Assembly (NCBI GenBank): GCA_947471745.1
Contig: CANJKZ010000010.1
Location: 2,699,501 to 2,763,500 of the forward strand
DNA from: Closterium sp. Naga37s-1
Taxonomy: Eukaryota; Streptophyta; Zygnematophyceae; Desmidiales; Closteriaceae
Length of the DNA stretch: 64,000 bases
Reading direction: 5' to 3'
A model generated the notes under the pieces. It had not been told where the DNA came from. It did not search any database and saw nothing but the letters and a program-made list of their open reading frames with translations. The stretch's first letter is position 1. Every line of letters starts with the position of its first letter. The translations under genes and the position numbers were made by a program. Of this stretch, positions 21,851 through 34,705 are shown one piece after another.

Positions 21851-24461
21851 CAGCCTCAATGATCAGCGGTGTAGTAGGAAGCTTCTGCTGCTGCTGCTTC
21901 CACTCCTTGTAGTCCAAGGACTCAAGAAAATTCACATCCCTTGACACAGTCAGCTGCTGGCTGGTCAAGTCTCATATCAACCAGCCGTTGTGATCCTTGG
22001 CAAGCCCCAAGTGCACACTCCATCTCCCAGAAGCCTCCAACTTTCTCCTCTTCTCCTTAGGCACATGAAACACCACCATGCAGCCGTAGGCTCTCAACAT
22101 GTTGACTGCTGGTGCATTCCCATACCACTTGGTGTAGGGGACCCACTGCTTGTCCCCCATAGTCTCTAACACCCTGTTCTTCACAAGAACGACCTACCAC
22201 AATGCAGTCACCCAAAACGGATCCGGCAGCCCTGCATGTATAAGGAGAGTGCAAGCACCTTCCTGCAGGGTCCGGTTGAAGCCCTCAGCCACGCCGTTCT
22301 GCTGAGGGTTGTAGGGCACAGTGAGCTGATACTGGATCCCCTTCTTCTTCAGCACTGCCTAAAAATCAGCGCCAATGAATTCTCCCCCGTTGTCAGTGCG
22401 GATCACCTTCAGCTTGCGTCCGCTCTCCCTTTATGCTCGCAGCATCCACTCCTTCAACACAGCCGCTGCCACCTCCCCCTTGGTCTTGAGAGGGTAGACC
22501 CACACCGCACGCGTGTGGTTGTCTACAATGGTTAAGAAGTAGCAGCTGCCTGAGAGAGAAGGGGAACTTGGTGAATGTCGTCTCAAGGCATGTACGGCAG
22601 CTCCCAATCTCCTTTGCTACCCCCTTCACCTCCAACCCCTTCAAACTCCCATCCTTCACCAACTTCTGCAGCATAGGAATGTTAATGTGACACAACCTCT
22701 CATGCCACGTCTCCCAATCAGCCTCACCACTCCCAGATGAAGCCTTTGCCCGTGCAGCTGTCGCATCCACATCAAGCACCTCACCATGTGGCCGCTATTG
22801 CTTCTGCACCTTCTTGACAGCATCCAGGGCCCCATCAGTTGGTGCAGTCTCCTCTCGTCCTGCAGTTGCCTTTGCCGTTGCTGCTGCTGCTGCCGTTGCT
22901 GGAGGTTTCCCGTTCCAAGGAATGATGGGCAGCTGCCACAGATCCTTGATGCAGCTGCTCTTCTCCTCCAGGTTCCATAGCAACAGCTTCCAAAGCTTCG
23001 CACGGCAGCTGCTTGGGCCAAAGGTCACTTTGGCCTTGCTTTTCTGCAGTCGGCGCACAGAATGAAGGTTAGCGGACAAGCCTTCAACCAACAACACATT
23101 CCCCAGCCCCACTAGCTCCTCATTGGCTCCCATCACCTTGGCATTCCCAACACCAATCACAGGGAGCAAAGCACCTGAAGCGACAGCCACAAACTTTATC
23201 TTCCCAGGGGGGTTTACCTCATCAAGCAAATCTGCTCGTATGTGACTTGTGCGACCTGAATCGATCACCCAGTGAGTGAGGGGGTGCATCACAACCTTCC
23301 CAACCGAGCCCACATCACCCTCATTCCCTTTCACATCCTCAACCATGAGGAACATCCTAGGGTCGGCTTTACCTTGTGCACCATCACCTTGTGCACCTGA
23401 ACCTTGCACAGCGCCACCTCGTGCAGGTTCACCACTTGGCGGCTTCATGCCTGGGGGCAGCACGCTCCCTCCATTCGGGTACTCCCCCTGCCTCCAGAGC
23501 TCCCACGCCCCTCATTATAGTCACTCCGGCCTCTCCCTCTGCCAAAGCCTCTCCCACGGCCTCGGCCTCTCCCACCCCTTCTTCCTCTGCTACCTCCCGC
23601 AGCTCCATACCCCTCAGCACCACCTCCCGTGTGGCGCCTGCGGAAGTCCTCCTGCAGAATCTGCAGTCGTAGCCACTCAAGCGTCCACTGGTCCTGCTGA
23701 GTGTTGAGGGTGGGGATGAGGTTGTCCCATGTGTTGTCAAGCACCGAGATGATCTTGGTGCACTGCTGCGTCTGCGACACGTTGCTGCCCGCCGCTGCCA
23801 TTCTCGCATAAGTGTCCTTGATCTTGTCAAGGACCGGCTTCACATCATCTCCCGGCCTCATGGAGAGGGCAGCCAGCTCCTTCTCCAGCACAATCACCAT
23901 CGGCAGCGTGTTGGGCTGAATCACATCGCGCAGTAGCTTCCACGCTTTCGGTCTGGAGTCGTCCAGCTCCACTAAGTCTTTGCTGTGCTGGAACATGTCG
24001 TTGTTGACCGATTGAAGGATGAGGTCAAACAGCACCTCGCTCTTCTCAATCCACCGGTCGCGGGCATCTCCTTCCTATGGCATCTCTTCTCCCATCGCAA
24101 TATTCAGCAGCTCGTAGCGCTTGAAGGCGCTCCTCATCCGCCCGCTCCATTCCACATAGTTGGAGCCATCCAATGCTTCGATCTTGGAAGGTGGCGGCTC
24201 ATTCCTCTTCTCGGCTGCATCTCCACTCCCTTGATTCATCTCCTTTGCTCCGAATCACAGGTTTCAGCTCCCCCCTTTGCTGTTCACACTAAAGATCGCC
24301 AATATTTCTACAAGTTTCGGCGCCAACAAAATTTTGGCAGCGTTTCCCCTTAGCGAAAGTCACGTGCAACCTCTAGAACTCCATTTGGGCACGCCCACAG
24401 GTGATGGTGGGTATAAGAGAGTCTTCACACTTCAGTAGACTCCCCACAAGGTCCTTAATCA

Positions 24462-24473
24462 GCTCTGATACCA
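24462..24473 (-). other. Primer binding site of the family D element
   Basis: On the minus strand TGGTATCAGAGC lies two bases after the 5' LTR. This is the standard copia primer site complementary to the 3' end of initiator methionine tRNA, and it fixes the orientation and LTR boundary of the element. Confidence 0.92.
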
Positions 24474-24475
24474 CT

Positions 24476-25418
24476 TGTTAGAGACTAAGGACGGAGTCTA
24501 CGAAGATTTGGGGCCTAAATTTCACAAAATTGTTGGACCTAATTACTGGACAACATTGTCGACTTCACAAAAAACGTCGTCGACCAACAATGCACCGTTA
24601 GAACTGTGTTGTAGCCCTTAACCGTGGCTATCTTTCCCAATTCGAATCGTATCAAAAGATGAAGAATATCTCGAATTATGATTTTTGGCGCACTAGGGGG
24701 TATGCTGCCATGAAACCTTAACTCAATGACAATTGTCTCTAAAGTACCACACAAGCGAATTAGAGTAGCTAGAATTTTGAGTTATGGATTTCCGCGCACT
24801 AGGGGGTATGCTGCCATAAGAACTTAACTCAACCACAATTTCTTACAATTACGAACACGAGAGTTAGAGTTGCTAGAAACTAGGTAGGAGGGAAGAGGAG
24901 GACGAGAGGGAAGGTCCCAAGAGTGTCCCCAACCAATGAAACCCCATGACACACAATTCCCCTCTCTATAGGTACCCAACTTGCACCCTTGTCATTTTCC
25001 CAACCTCCACAATCCACCTCACCCCAAACTGGCCACACTTGCCAACCTGGTTTGGCAACTCCCAACCAGTTTGCATCATCTACAGTAATGGGGACGAATT
25101 TCGTAACCTCCAAAAGTCTGTACCCCATATTCAGTCAATTCACAACTTTCCAAAATCGTCGCATCACAAACAAAACTTCGAACTATCATAACTTTCTCGT
25201 TCTTGCTCCGATCGCGGCGATTCTTTGTTCGTCGGAAAGCTTTTGAGCAGAGAATTCATTTCAAATAACTGCTCAAGCAAAACATTATTCACACATACTC
25301 AGGGAATCCAAACCACATAGAACACAGATTCTTGCACACGCTCACACCACGCATGCAACGCACAAACATATGATGGGAGGCAGACAGACTTGAATGCGAA
25401 TGATAGCATCACATAACA
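24476..25418 (-). repeat. 5' LTR of the family D element
   Basis: In plus coordinates it starts TGTTAGAGACTAAGG and ends GCATCACATAACA, so the ends are inverted (TGTTA/TAACA). It aligns along its length with the solo LTR at 35112-35927, which lies in the opposite orientation. It contains stretches that recur within the LTR: the pair ending CACTAGGGGGTATGCTGCCAT appears at about 24690-24710 and 24790-24815. Confidence 0.9.
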
Positions 25419-28332
25419 GGAATGATTCCCAGCACCTACAAACCACAAGAGCCGAGGTACAGTAGTGTGGAATAGTGCCACACTGTTCCCAACCAAGAAG
25501 GGTCTCGAAACTACCCTCCACAAGGGCCTACACCAAGAGAAATGTTACACTTTTCATGTCCTCTTGTTCCAATTCATAAGAGGCATTGAAGAAGACTGTG
25601 AGGAACAAACGCACGGGTTCACCACCATCCGCGCCCTTTTGGCGCCTATGTGCCGCCGCCGAGTATTGCAGCCCAACCGTCGCTGTTTGGCCAAGATACT
25701 TAGCCACCCTCATTCCAGCTGCTACCTGCTCCTCATCAGGGCATTGAACAACCCTAGCCAGCTGCCCGCAATGTCAAGTCGGGTGTTAACCGCCGCATAC
25801 ATGAGGATGCCCACCAACGAGTGAAATCTGCACCTCTCCTCTTCGCCAACGCTCTCCTCCTCTGGTCCCGTCACACACTTGAACCCAGAAGGAAATGGAG
25901 TAGCCACATGGCCTTCATATTGCCCAAAGTTGGCAGCCAAGGCCTCCAGGTACTTTCGTTGGTGCACTCGCATGCACCGCTTCTCCACGTCGCGTTCGAT
26001 ATGAAGCCGAGGTAGAAATTCACGTCACTAAGGGTCTTGCACTTGAACTTGTATTGAAGCTTCAGCATCACCTCGTTCACAAGGTCAGAGGAGGGTGAGA
26101 AAATAAGAATGTCATCCACATAAAGCACCATGAATCTCCTCTGCTCCCCCTCGCCAAGCATGAACAAGGAATGATCGGTCGTCGAGGGAGTGAAGCCGAT
26201 CTCCTCCAACACCTCTCGCAGCTTCAAGTACCATTGCCGAGGGGCTTGCTTGAGCCCATAGAGGGCCTTCTTTAGCTTCCACACTCTGCCACTACCATCA
26301 TCAAACCCCTCTGGTTCGCCATGAAAATCTCTTTTTCGAGAGTGTTGTTGAGGAATGCGGTTGTCACATCCATCGGCTTCACTTCCCATCCTTTGATGCT
26401 AACCCCCCGCGAATAGGGGTCGCAGCGATGTCGACCTCACTACAAGAGCAAACAACTCCTTGTAGTCCACCTTCTCCTTTTGCTGGTACCCCTTGGCCAT
26501 AAGCCTAGACAAGTAGCGCTCGATCTTGCCGTCAGCGTCAGACTTGCTCTTGAAGAGCCACTTGTACGTAATCGCCTTACGCCCCTCCGGTAGCTCCACC
26601 AACTCCCATGTGCCGTTCTCCTCAATGCTTTTCAGCTCACTCAACGTTGCCTTCTTCCACTCCTCAGCATCACTAATCTTCAAAGTCTCCTCGAGAGTTG
26701 CTGGTTCTCCCGGCATCTCTACCGGAGAGATGAATGCGAAGGCACACTCCTCGTAATCACTCTCCTCGTCATTTCCTACCACAAGCGCCGCTCCGGCTAA
26801 GGCTGTCTTGCCTTGTTTTCCCGGCGCATCAAATGTCAGTCTATTAGGGGCTTGGACACTCCTCTTGCCCCTTCCTTCCTCCTCAGCTGTACAGGCTTGA
26901 AGGCTTGCATGGCGTTGCTGCGGGGTGACTCGAAATCCGTGGAGCAATTGTAGTGCGAGGAGGAAGTGTCGGTGCACGCTCGCTTACTTGCTGTACCTCC
27001 TTCCCCTCTTCCTCTCCATTCCTGACCTCCTCTCCCTTATTCACAACAGGAGATTGCCTTGTGATGGTGCTGCTGCTGCTCAGCTCCAAGGGCAGGTCCA
27101 CATGCTCCAAACCGGAACTCTTCACCTCCCCAAACCGCACTCCTATTTTCGCCTCATTTTCCGCCATCCAATCCTTGTACATCAGGTTCTCCATGAATTT
27201 GCAGTCCCTGCTTACCAAGAACTTCTTGGTGAATGGGTCCCAAAGAAACCATCCTTTGCTTCTTTGAGCCATACCCAAATGCACAGCCCATATCGCCTTG
27301 GCACCAAGCTTGTTGTGCCGAAGATGCTTAGGCACGAGCGCCATGCACATGCACTCGAACACCCGAAGCATATCCACATTTGGCTTCCTTCCAATCCACT
27401 CCACAAAGGGCACCCATTTATCTGCTTCCATATGAGTCAAGGCCCGGTTCTTGGCCACACACGCACTCCGCACAGCATCAGGCCGGAAATAGTCAGGTAG
27501 CCCGGCTTTAATAAGAAACCCTTGTGCCATCTCCGTGATTGTTCGTTTCGCTCGCTCAGCGATGCCGTTCATTGCAGGGGAGTATGGCATAGTAAGAAAG
27601 TGCCTTGTGCCATTCTTCTTCAGCCACAATGAGAACTCCTTGCTCAGGAACTCTCCCCCTCGATCGGTGCGGATGGACTTCACCATCGGCAACCAATCGG
27701 TCTTCACCGTTTCAGCCACATCGCTCTTCTTGGACAGCACGTACACCCAAGTCATGCGGGTGTAGACGTCGACTATGGTGAGGAAATACTCAGCTTTAGT
27801 AGCTCCAAGCTTCAAGGGGCCCACCACGTCCATCACGACCTCATCATGTGGTCTCTTAGTCGTTGCCTTCGAGCTAGAGAACAGGAATTGGGTAAAAATT
27901 GGCTTGCATCTATGTCAGGAAGCAAAGTACCTCATTGAGCTCCCCCTTCCCACGTATGCGAGCAACCATCTCATTCTTCACTAGCTGCTGCAAAATGGGC
28001 AATGCTACGTGCCCCATGCGCCGATGCAAAGTCAACCAATCACACTCCCTGTAACCGAAGTAGGATTGGAGAATGCCGCACTCGCAATAGTGCCCCATAT
28101 GCTCTCTCCATACTCCTCCTCCGCTGCTGCCTTGGGGTTCTCCTCACCCTTTTGCTGCTCCTTGGCTGCTGCACCACTCTCCTTATGCTCGCACTGCTTG
28201 CTGGTCCCTCCAATATTGCACTTCTTGGACTCCTTCTCCTTGGCACCATCGTTGGCGCCGTCGCCGCTACCAAAGGCTTCACCCTTAGTGCTGACGCTTG
28301 CTGCCAATTGCCTCTCCTTAGGCATAGGGAAC
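25419..28332 (-). mobile_element. Family E copia copy 1 (pre-integrase to RNase H, partial 3' LTR)
   Basis: On the minus strand, a Lys/Glu-rich linker and pre-integrase segment (28325-27910; LTLHRRMGHVALPILQQLVK) are followed by the integrase core (about 27836-27200; MMDVVGPLKLGATKAEYFLT, IRTDRGGEFLSKEF, NGIAERAKRTI). RT follows (about 26750-25950; TWELVELPEGRKAITYKWLF, LYGLKQAPRQWY, VLYVDDILIF), then an RNase H beginning (about 25700-25560). A partial LTR (25419-25549) matches 39650-39766 of copy 2. Its right end is the family A insertion at 28333 and its left end abuts the family D LTR. The long integrase reading frame is among the best preserved in the window, but the copy is broken. Confidence 0.85.
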
Positions 28333-29261
28333 TGTTAACAGGAGTTGTGGTAGGCCCCGTCCTCGCTTGGGTGGAGCTGACCTCGTGGTCGGGTTTGCGG
28401 GAGGTGCAGCGACCTGCAGCTGTGGGCAAGCTGGTCGACAGGGCTGGTCGACCTGCACGGGGGCCACTGCAAGGGGCGCGAACTTCTGGGCGCCGAGTTC
28501 TAGTGCTCGACGAAAGGGGCGCTGACGTCGACCTGGACAAGGGAGCTGTACGCTGAGTAGCAGGGCGCCGAGCAACATGGCGCCGGGCCAGTGGATCGGT
28601 CTGGGAGGACGGCGGGCGACGACCAGCTGGAGCCGACCTTGGGGACGCCGGTCACAGGTGGTCGGCGACAGACTAAGCTGGCAGACCAGGCGTTGTTGCT
28701 CGGTCGACCGGGATACCCGGGAGACGTGTGCGAAGGTCGTCGGGGTGGTTTCGGCGAGGCCGACCTCGGAAGTGGTATTCCGAGGTCGACGTTGCTGGTG
28801 GGCGCAGTCGCTGGCATGGAGTCGACCCGGGCATCTGCGCTGTGCACGTGACAAGGAGTGGTTCACCAACCAGCTGCGCGCACCTGCAAAGCAGGTGGAC
28901 CGTTGTCAGGCGGGTGCAATGCTGTGCAGCCGACTTGGTGCAGCGTTGGCACACCACGGACTTGCAACGTTGGCAAGCTGCTACTTTGCCACGCTGGAGG
29001 GGTGAGAGCTCTGCTGCGCTGGATCGCGGTCGACCATGCTACGATGGAGGTCGACCAGCAGCCTAGCTAGCTCTGATGTAGTCTATGATGCCAATGTTGT
29101 TGCCACCATTCTTATCATGTTTTCCTAGTGAAACTCTTGCCAAATTCTCCTGTGAACCAGCAAGTAGTTTGCACACAAGGAAACGATTAAGGAACGCAGA
29201 GATCACTCCAGCCCTGTGCCTAGCCCGTAGTCTAGCTTCCGTTAATTAAGTTATCTCCGCA
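28333..29261 (+). repeat. 5' LTR of the large family A element
   Basis: 929 bp, starting TGTTAACAGGAGTTGTGG and ending GTTATCTCCGCA. GTCGAC and related CpG-containing hexamers are frequent through the first 700 bases, as in all family A LTRs here. Directly downstream, TGGTGCGATGAGCGTGG begins with TGG like a primer site but does not match the initiator-Met site of the other families. Confidence 0.9.
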
Positions 29262-29729
29262 TGGTGCGATGAGCGTGGATCAAACACGCTCACCTTTAGT
29301 CTAGCTGACTTCTGCACTTACTTAATTTGCTCGTAGGCCGGCAGCCGTGTAGTCACCATGGTCGACCCCGAAGTTGAGCCGGGCGTTGTAGACACCTTGG
29401 AGGCACGGCTAGAGGATGCGAGGAGGCGCCACCTGGGTGGCAAATACGAGCCTAATCTCCCATTGGCGATCGTTAACGCTGGCATCCGCGCTGTATGGGC
29501 GACGGAGCACCCTTCTCGACCTGGCACTCCTCGACCGGTGAACAGCAAAGGTGGCGTCGACGTGGGCATCAACGCCGATGACCAGGTCGGTAGCAGTGCG
29601 GGAGGTACGTCGAGGCAGAGATGAGTGATACACGCCGGTGAAGTCGGCGGCGTTCAAGCGCAAGGGATGCAGCCGTCGGTGGCTGCAGGATCTTCGCAAG
29701 GCGACGTCGGACGACGTTGAGGCAGCGTG

Positions 29730-30640
29730 ATGCCGTCGTCGGCGACCCATGTGACGGCGGGAGGGATAGCACCATCCTACGGCTCGTCGGACAGGATCTC
29801 CGAAACCCACCTGCTAGTCGCTCGTCCCGACATCCTCACGTGGAAGGAGGCCATCGAGCCCCAACTGGAGATGGCCGTGCTGATGGGCTTCGCCGCCGGC
29901 ACCGTGGCGACGCCGTTGGGCAGCCACTTGCGTTCGGAGTTTCATATGGTGCAGCTGCTGACCTTCACGATCATCTTGCAGAGCTGCTCGCCGGGCGTGC
30001 AGATCACCTTGAAGCCGTGCAGGGACTACCTGGACGCCGGCCACTAGGCGTGGCACTTCATCGAGTCGACGTACCAGGTCACCGACAACCTGTACATTGG
30101 CCAGCTCGAGGAGCAGATGACTCACCTGCGGATGGGCGATCAGGAGACGGCGATCGACTACTGCAACCGGCCTCGGCGACTTCTCGGCACCATGAGGATG
30201 GCCGGCATGGCAGTACTCGACGACGTCGTATGTCACACACGTCCTAAAGGGGCTCTCGAGCAACTACAACCTGATGAAGCAGCTGTCGGTGGTGCCGAGC
30301 ACGCGGGCAACACTCAATGAGGACTCCCGGACCTTGTATATTCTACGGGACGAGGCGATGCAGGAGGCCGAGCGGTCCTCGGAGCTCCTGCCACAGGCAA
30401 ACTACGTCGCCCAGACAAAGCAAGGTGGTCAACTGGGGCAGCGCGGGCAGTCTGGCGGCGGTGCTAGCAGTGGCGGGTAGCCGGTGAAGGATGCCGACAA
30501 GAAGAATTCGGCTCAGGATAGCGGTCGTGGAGGAGGAAGTCGGCGTCGGGAGTGCTGGATCTGCCACAGCCCCGACGACCTCTCCTGTGAGTGCCCCGAC
30601 TGCAGTGACTCCCACGACTACGACGCCAAGGGAGGCCGCG
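29730..30640 (+). pseudogene. gag region of the large family A element
   Basis: A copia gag. Recognisable segments are HLLVARPDILTWKEAIEPQL near 29810 (Trp-containing start), LGSHLRSEFHMVQLLTF, and the helical part around 30090-30370 (TRATLNEDSRTLYILRDEAM). A Gln/Gly-rich linker follows, and a CCHC-like knuckle (CWICHSPDDLSCECPDC) at about 30560-30605. A basic Lys/Arg-rich stretch (SRRPHRKSKPRKEKQSNKS) comes after it. Fossil. Confidence 0.78.
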
Positions 30641-30839
30641 GGAGGTCGGCCAGCCGTCGCCCACATCGGAAAAGCAAGCCGCGCAAGGAGAAGCAGTCGA
30701 ACAAGTCGACCTCGGCGAAGGACGCCGACTCATCTGCTGGTGGCAAGGGCGAGACGACAAGGAGGCGTCGTGCTCGCTGGTTGGCGTCGTGGAGCCGACC
30801 GTCTCGCTAGCACCGAAGGCTGGCAAGGACTTCCACACG

Positions 30840-33800
30840 GTGGCGGCGGCCGTTCAGGCGAACCTGGCGGTGGACCTGCTCGACAGTGGCTGCTCGCACC
30901 ACCTGATGGGGACGAAGGACGCCTTCATCGAATTGGAGCCGAGCGGCGACGTCAAGCACGTGCGTGGCTTCAATGGGGCGCTGCAGGACTTCCGGAGCCG
31001 AGGCACCGTCGCTCTGCAAGGGGAGGCCGATAAGCAAATGCTCATACTCGACGTGGTCTACGTGCCGGGCGTACATGCGAACCAGCTGTCATCCGGCCAG
31101 CTGAAGGAGAACGGCGTGAAGCTGCAGGAGGACCGCGACGGGATGTTGCTCATCACAGCAGCAAGGGACGTCCTTGGTCGGGCGTCCTACACCAGTCGGT
31201 TCTCTGCACCGATCTGTGCCCTACACGGCGAAGTCGACGACACCCATGACGGAGGTGGTGGCTCTACGCGCGATCGTCTCGGCGACGAAGTCGACGCCGG
31301 GCAGGTGGTACACGAGGCTTGCACACGTCGGCATCGACACCATCACGAGCTCACTGAAGCACGAGGTCGCCAACGGCCTGGACATCAAGACGTCGGCCGA
31401 CACCGACTCTCCGTGTATCTCGTGCGTCGGCGGGAAGCTAGCGAGGCACACCTTCCCCGATGACGGTTCGGACGCCGAGGATGCACTGGCCGTCGTGCAC
31501 ATTGACTTGTATGGGCCGTTTCGGGTGGCGGGTAAGGACGGGACTTAGTACTTCCTGCTGCTGAAGGACCGCAAGACCCGCTATGTGTGGGTGAGGCCGG
31601 TCGCCAAGAAGTCGAATGTGCCGTAGGAGTTCGAGAAATGGCTGGTGTTGGCGGAGCTGCAGACCAAGAAGTCGGTGCTGATGCTGCGCTTTGACCGGGG
31701 AGGGGAGTTCCTCGGGAAAGAGTTTATCGCCTTCGTGGATGGCAAGGGGATCGTCCACGACCTGAGCTGCCCATACACCCCACAGTAGAATGGCATGGTG
31801 GAGCGGGAGATAAGGACGGTTGTGGAGTCGGTGCGGACGATGCTGCTGCACATGGGCGTGCATCACCACTGGTGGCACCTCGCTCTACGGCAGGCCGTCT
31901 GGGTCCGCAACTGCCTTGAGAGATCGGCGCTGCCGCCGGGGACAACGCCATACCAGCTGCTGACCGGGAAGAAGCCCGACTTGTTGCTGGCACGGGTGTG
32001 GGGCTGCATGGCGCAGTTCCTCGTCCCCGAGAAGCAGCACGGTGGAAAGCCGGAGTCGAAGGCCCGGTGGGGCCTTCACCTCGGCGTGTCGGAGGATAGC
32101 AAGGGCTGGGAGCTCCTCGACATTGCTGACAACTGGACTGTCACCACATCGGACGTGGTGTTCTACCAGACCATGTCGCTGGAGGTGTGAAAGTCGGAGC
32201 ATGGGCCGGCATCGGGGCGGACGCAGGTCAACCTGCCGACGGACACCTCGACGGCAACGCTCCCTCTATTTGCCGTGGTAGGTGAGTGCGCTGATGAGGA
32301 CGCCGAGGCCGTCCGCCGTCTTTCCCCTTCCCCTGCCCCTCCTGCCCCTCCCCTTGACGCCGACCTGCGTGGGCTGACTCCGGTGTTGGCCCTCGGCGAT
32401 GAGGGGAGAATTGGGACGTCGCCTGTGGCGCCGGCCAAGTGCATTGCCGGTGGCCGAAGTGACGCCACGCAAGTCGGTGTGGGAGCAAAGTCGACGCCAG
32501 CAGGGGAGCGACAGGCAGAGAAGGTGCAGCCGACTTTGGTGGAGCCGGCGAAGGAGACATCGGCAGGGAAGCCGCCCACAGGGGAGCAGCCAGCAGTGAA
32601 GCTGACAACGGAGCAATCGGCGACCGGGCGGTCGGCAAGGGAGCCGACCACGGGGGAAAAGTCGGCAACGAAGCCGACTCAGGTGTAGCAGGATGACGAG
32701 GGCAGCAAAGCTGGTGACGATGGAGGGGAGCAACCGGGCACCAAGGAGTCCAACGTCAGCGACGTGGTGGAGGTCCAGCCTGGACCACGGCAGTCAGGCC
32801 GAACTCAGAGGCCGCCCGATTTCTTTGTACCGGCTGCCTTCACCACGGCATACGACGAGGTCGACGACGACCTGCTGTACGACGACGTCGAGGAGGATGA
32901 AGACCTGCGGGAGCTCCACCCTGACATGCACGCCGACCCTGAGCACCACTGGGACATTTCCACGATGTCAGTAAAAGAGGCGCTGGCGAGCTAGAAGGGC
33001 AAGGCGGTGAAAGCCACCATGGAGAGGGAGATCCGCAGCCTCATCAGCACGGGAACCTGGGAGCTGGTCGAACGCCCACCTGGGGTGAACATCATGAAGA
33101 ACCGGTGGGTGTTGACGTCAAAGTACCACATCGACGACACCGACGAGCGCGAGAAGGCGAGGCTGGTCGTGAAGGGCTTCACGCAGGTATATGGCGCCGA
33201 CTACGACGAGAAGTATGCGAAACCGTTCCTCTTTTCCTCAGCATCGGTGTCGGTGAGCGGCTACGTCACCCTGAGGATCTTCCTCAGCATTGTCGCCGTC
33301 CTTGACCTCGCCTGATGAAACTCGACATGAAGAACGCCTTCCTAGAGAGTATGCTCGACCGGGTGCTATACATTTTTCAACCAGACTACTTCAACGACGG
33401 GACCGACCGGGTGTGCAAGCTGCTGAAGAGCCTCTATGGGCTGAACCAGTCGCATCTGCTGTGATACAAGGCTCTCGACTATGTGTTGCTGGGCACTGGC
33501 TGGAAGAAGAGCCAGGTCGGCACGGCGCTCTACTTCAAGGTCGGCAACGATGGAGTGATCTGCTAGGTGCTGGTCTACTTCGACGACCTCCTCACTGCCA
33601 GCAGCAGCACCGCGATGCAAAAAGAGCTGCTGGAGGTGGCCTTCGAGCTGCGCGAGATCTCGCCGGTGCAGAAGTACCTCGGGCTGGAGATTGTCCGCGA
33701 CTGGCCGGTAAGGAAGCTGTGGTTGCACCAGCAGGGCTACGCCGACAAGCTGCGCAGGCGGTTCATCGACGAGGAGCAGACCGGGCGCACCCCAAAGACG

Positions 33801-34500
33801 CCGGTCTCGGTCGACGCCTACGCCGAGCTCACCTTCCACGACGAGGAGGCGCAGGAGCGCCAGGAGGAGGAGTACCGGTAGAAGGTCGGCTCGCTGCAGT
33901 TCGCGGCGACGACGACGAGGCCGGACATCGCCTTCACCTGCATCAAGCTGGGTAGTGGACTCACGGTAAGGAGCGACCAGCACTGGCGCGAGGTCGACCG
34001 CTGTCTCGCCTACCTCGCCAACACTCGTGACACCGCCCTGGAGTTCGGCGGTGGACCTGAGTTGCTGGAGCTGGTCGGCTGCGTGGACCCCGACGACGTC
34101 GGCTACAAGTAGAACTGGACGAGCACGGGCGGCTACGTGTTTGTCTACGGAGGGGCCGCGATCTCCTGGTCGAGCTAGCGCATCAAGTGCGCGACGCTGT
34201 CGTTGACCGAGTCGGAGTACGTGGCGGCCACGAAGCCGACAAGGAGGGATGCCGCCTTTGCTTCCTCCTTGCAGAGTTCCGGCAGCTGAACGCCAGAACG
34301 CCGACGGTCCTTCGTGTGGACAACAAGTCGGCCATCACGGTCGCCGAGGGCATGGGGTTGACGGGCAACCTCAAGCACATGGAGCAGTGACAAGCCTGGC
34401 TGCAGCACATGGTGAAGCGCGATGAATTCACGCTAACGTACATCCTGACCACCGAGCAGCCGGCCGACTTCCTGACGAAAGCGCTGAACTACCCGGCCTT
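30840..34500 (+). pseudogene. pol region of the large family A element
   Basis: The protease is near 30870-31110 (LAVDLLDSGCSHHLMGTKDA; VVYVPGVHANQLSSGQLKEN). Pre-integrase with the HH...CxxC finger is near 31300-31440 (YTRLAHVGIDTITSSLKHEV; DSPCISCVGGKLARHTF). The integrase core is near 31480-31970 (VVHIDLYGPFRVAGKDG; MLRFDRGGEFLGKEF; MVEREIRTVVESVRTMLLHM). A Pro/Thr-rich linker runs 32200-32950. RT is near 33000-33680 (STGTWELVERPPGVNIMKN; VYFDDLLTASSST). RNase H is near 34090-34480 (VDNKSAITVAEGMGL; PADFLTKALNYPAF). Broken throughout, yet all domains can be told. Confidence 0.85.
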
Positions 34501-34705
34501 CAACCGGTGCTCCGTTGCAATCAGCCATTTGTGCCTGGCTGACGTGGGAGACGGCGACGACGACGTGCAGCAGTAGGTGCCATGCCCTCTTGCATGGCTG
34601 GTGCGGTGACCGGCGTACTCTGGGGTGGGTACACACCGACGGGCTATTCGCCGAGTGGTGCTGCCGTATGGGCTGGGGGGCCCAAGCGTGAACATGGCAG
34701 GTGAG

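Larger units (their letters stand above)
21850..25418 (-). mobile_element. Family D copia fragment with 5' LTR, gag, protease and integrase
   Basis: On the minus strand the 5' LTR (25418-24476) is followed at once by a clean primer binding site (24473-24462), gag (about 24240-23440), protease/pre-integrase (about 23290-22610; VIDSGRTSHIRADLL, then WHERLCHINIPMLQKL) and integrase (about 22600-21960; KVIRTDNGGEF-like region and VNMLRAYGCMVVFHVPKEKR). RT, RNase H and 3' LTR are not present before the unassigned stretch begins. Broken, several breaks. Confidence 0.83.

Noticed and set aside
28032-28325. Lys/Glu-rich acidic protein as a separate host gene (also at 36600-36905)
   Set aside because: It occurs twice, each time fused to the copia pre-integrase finger of family E, so it is part of the element's polyprotein.
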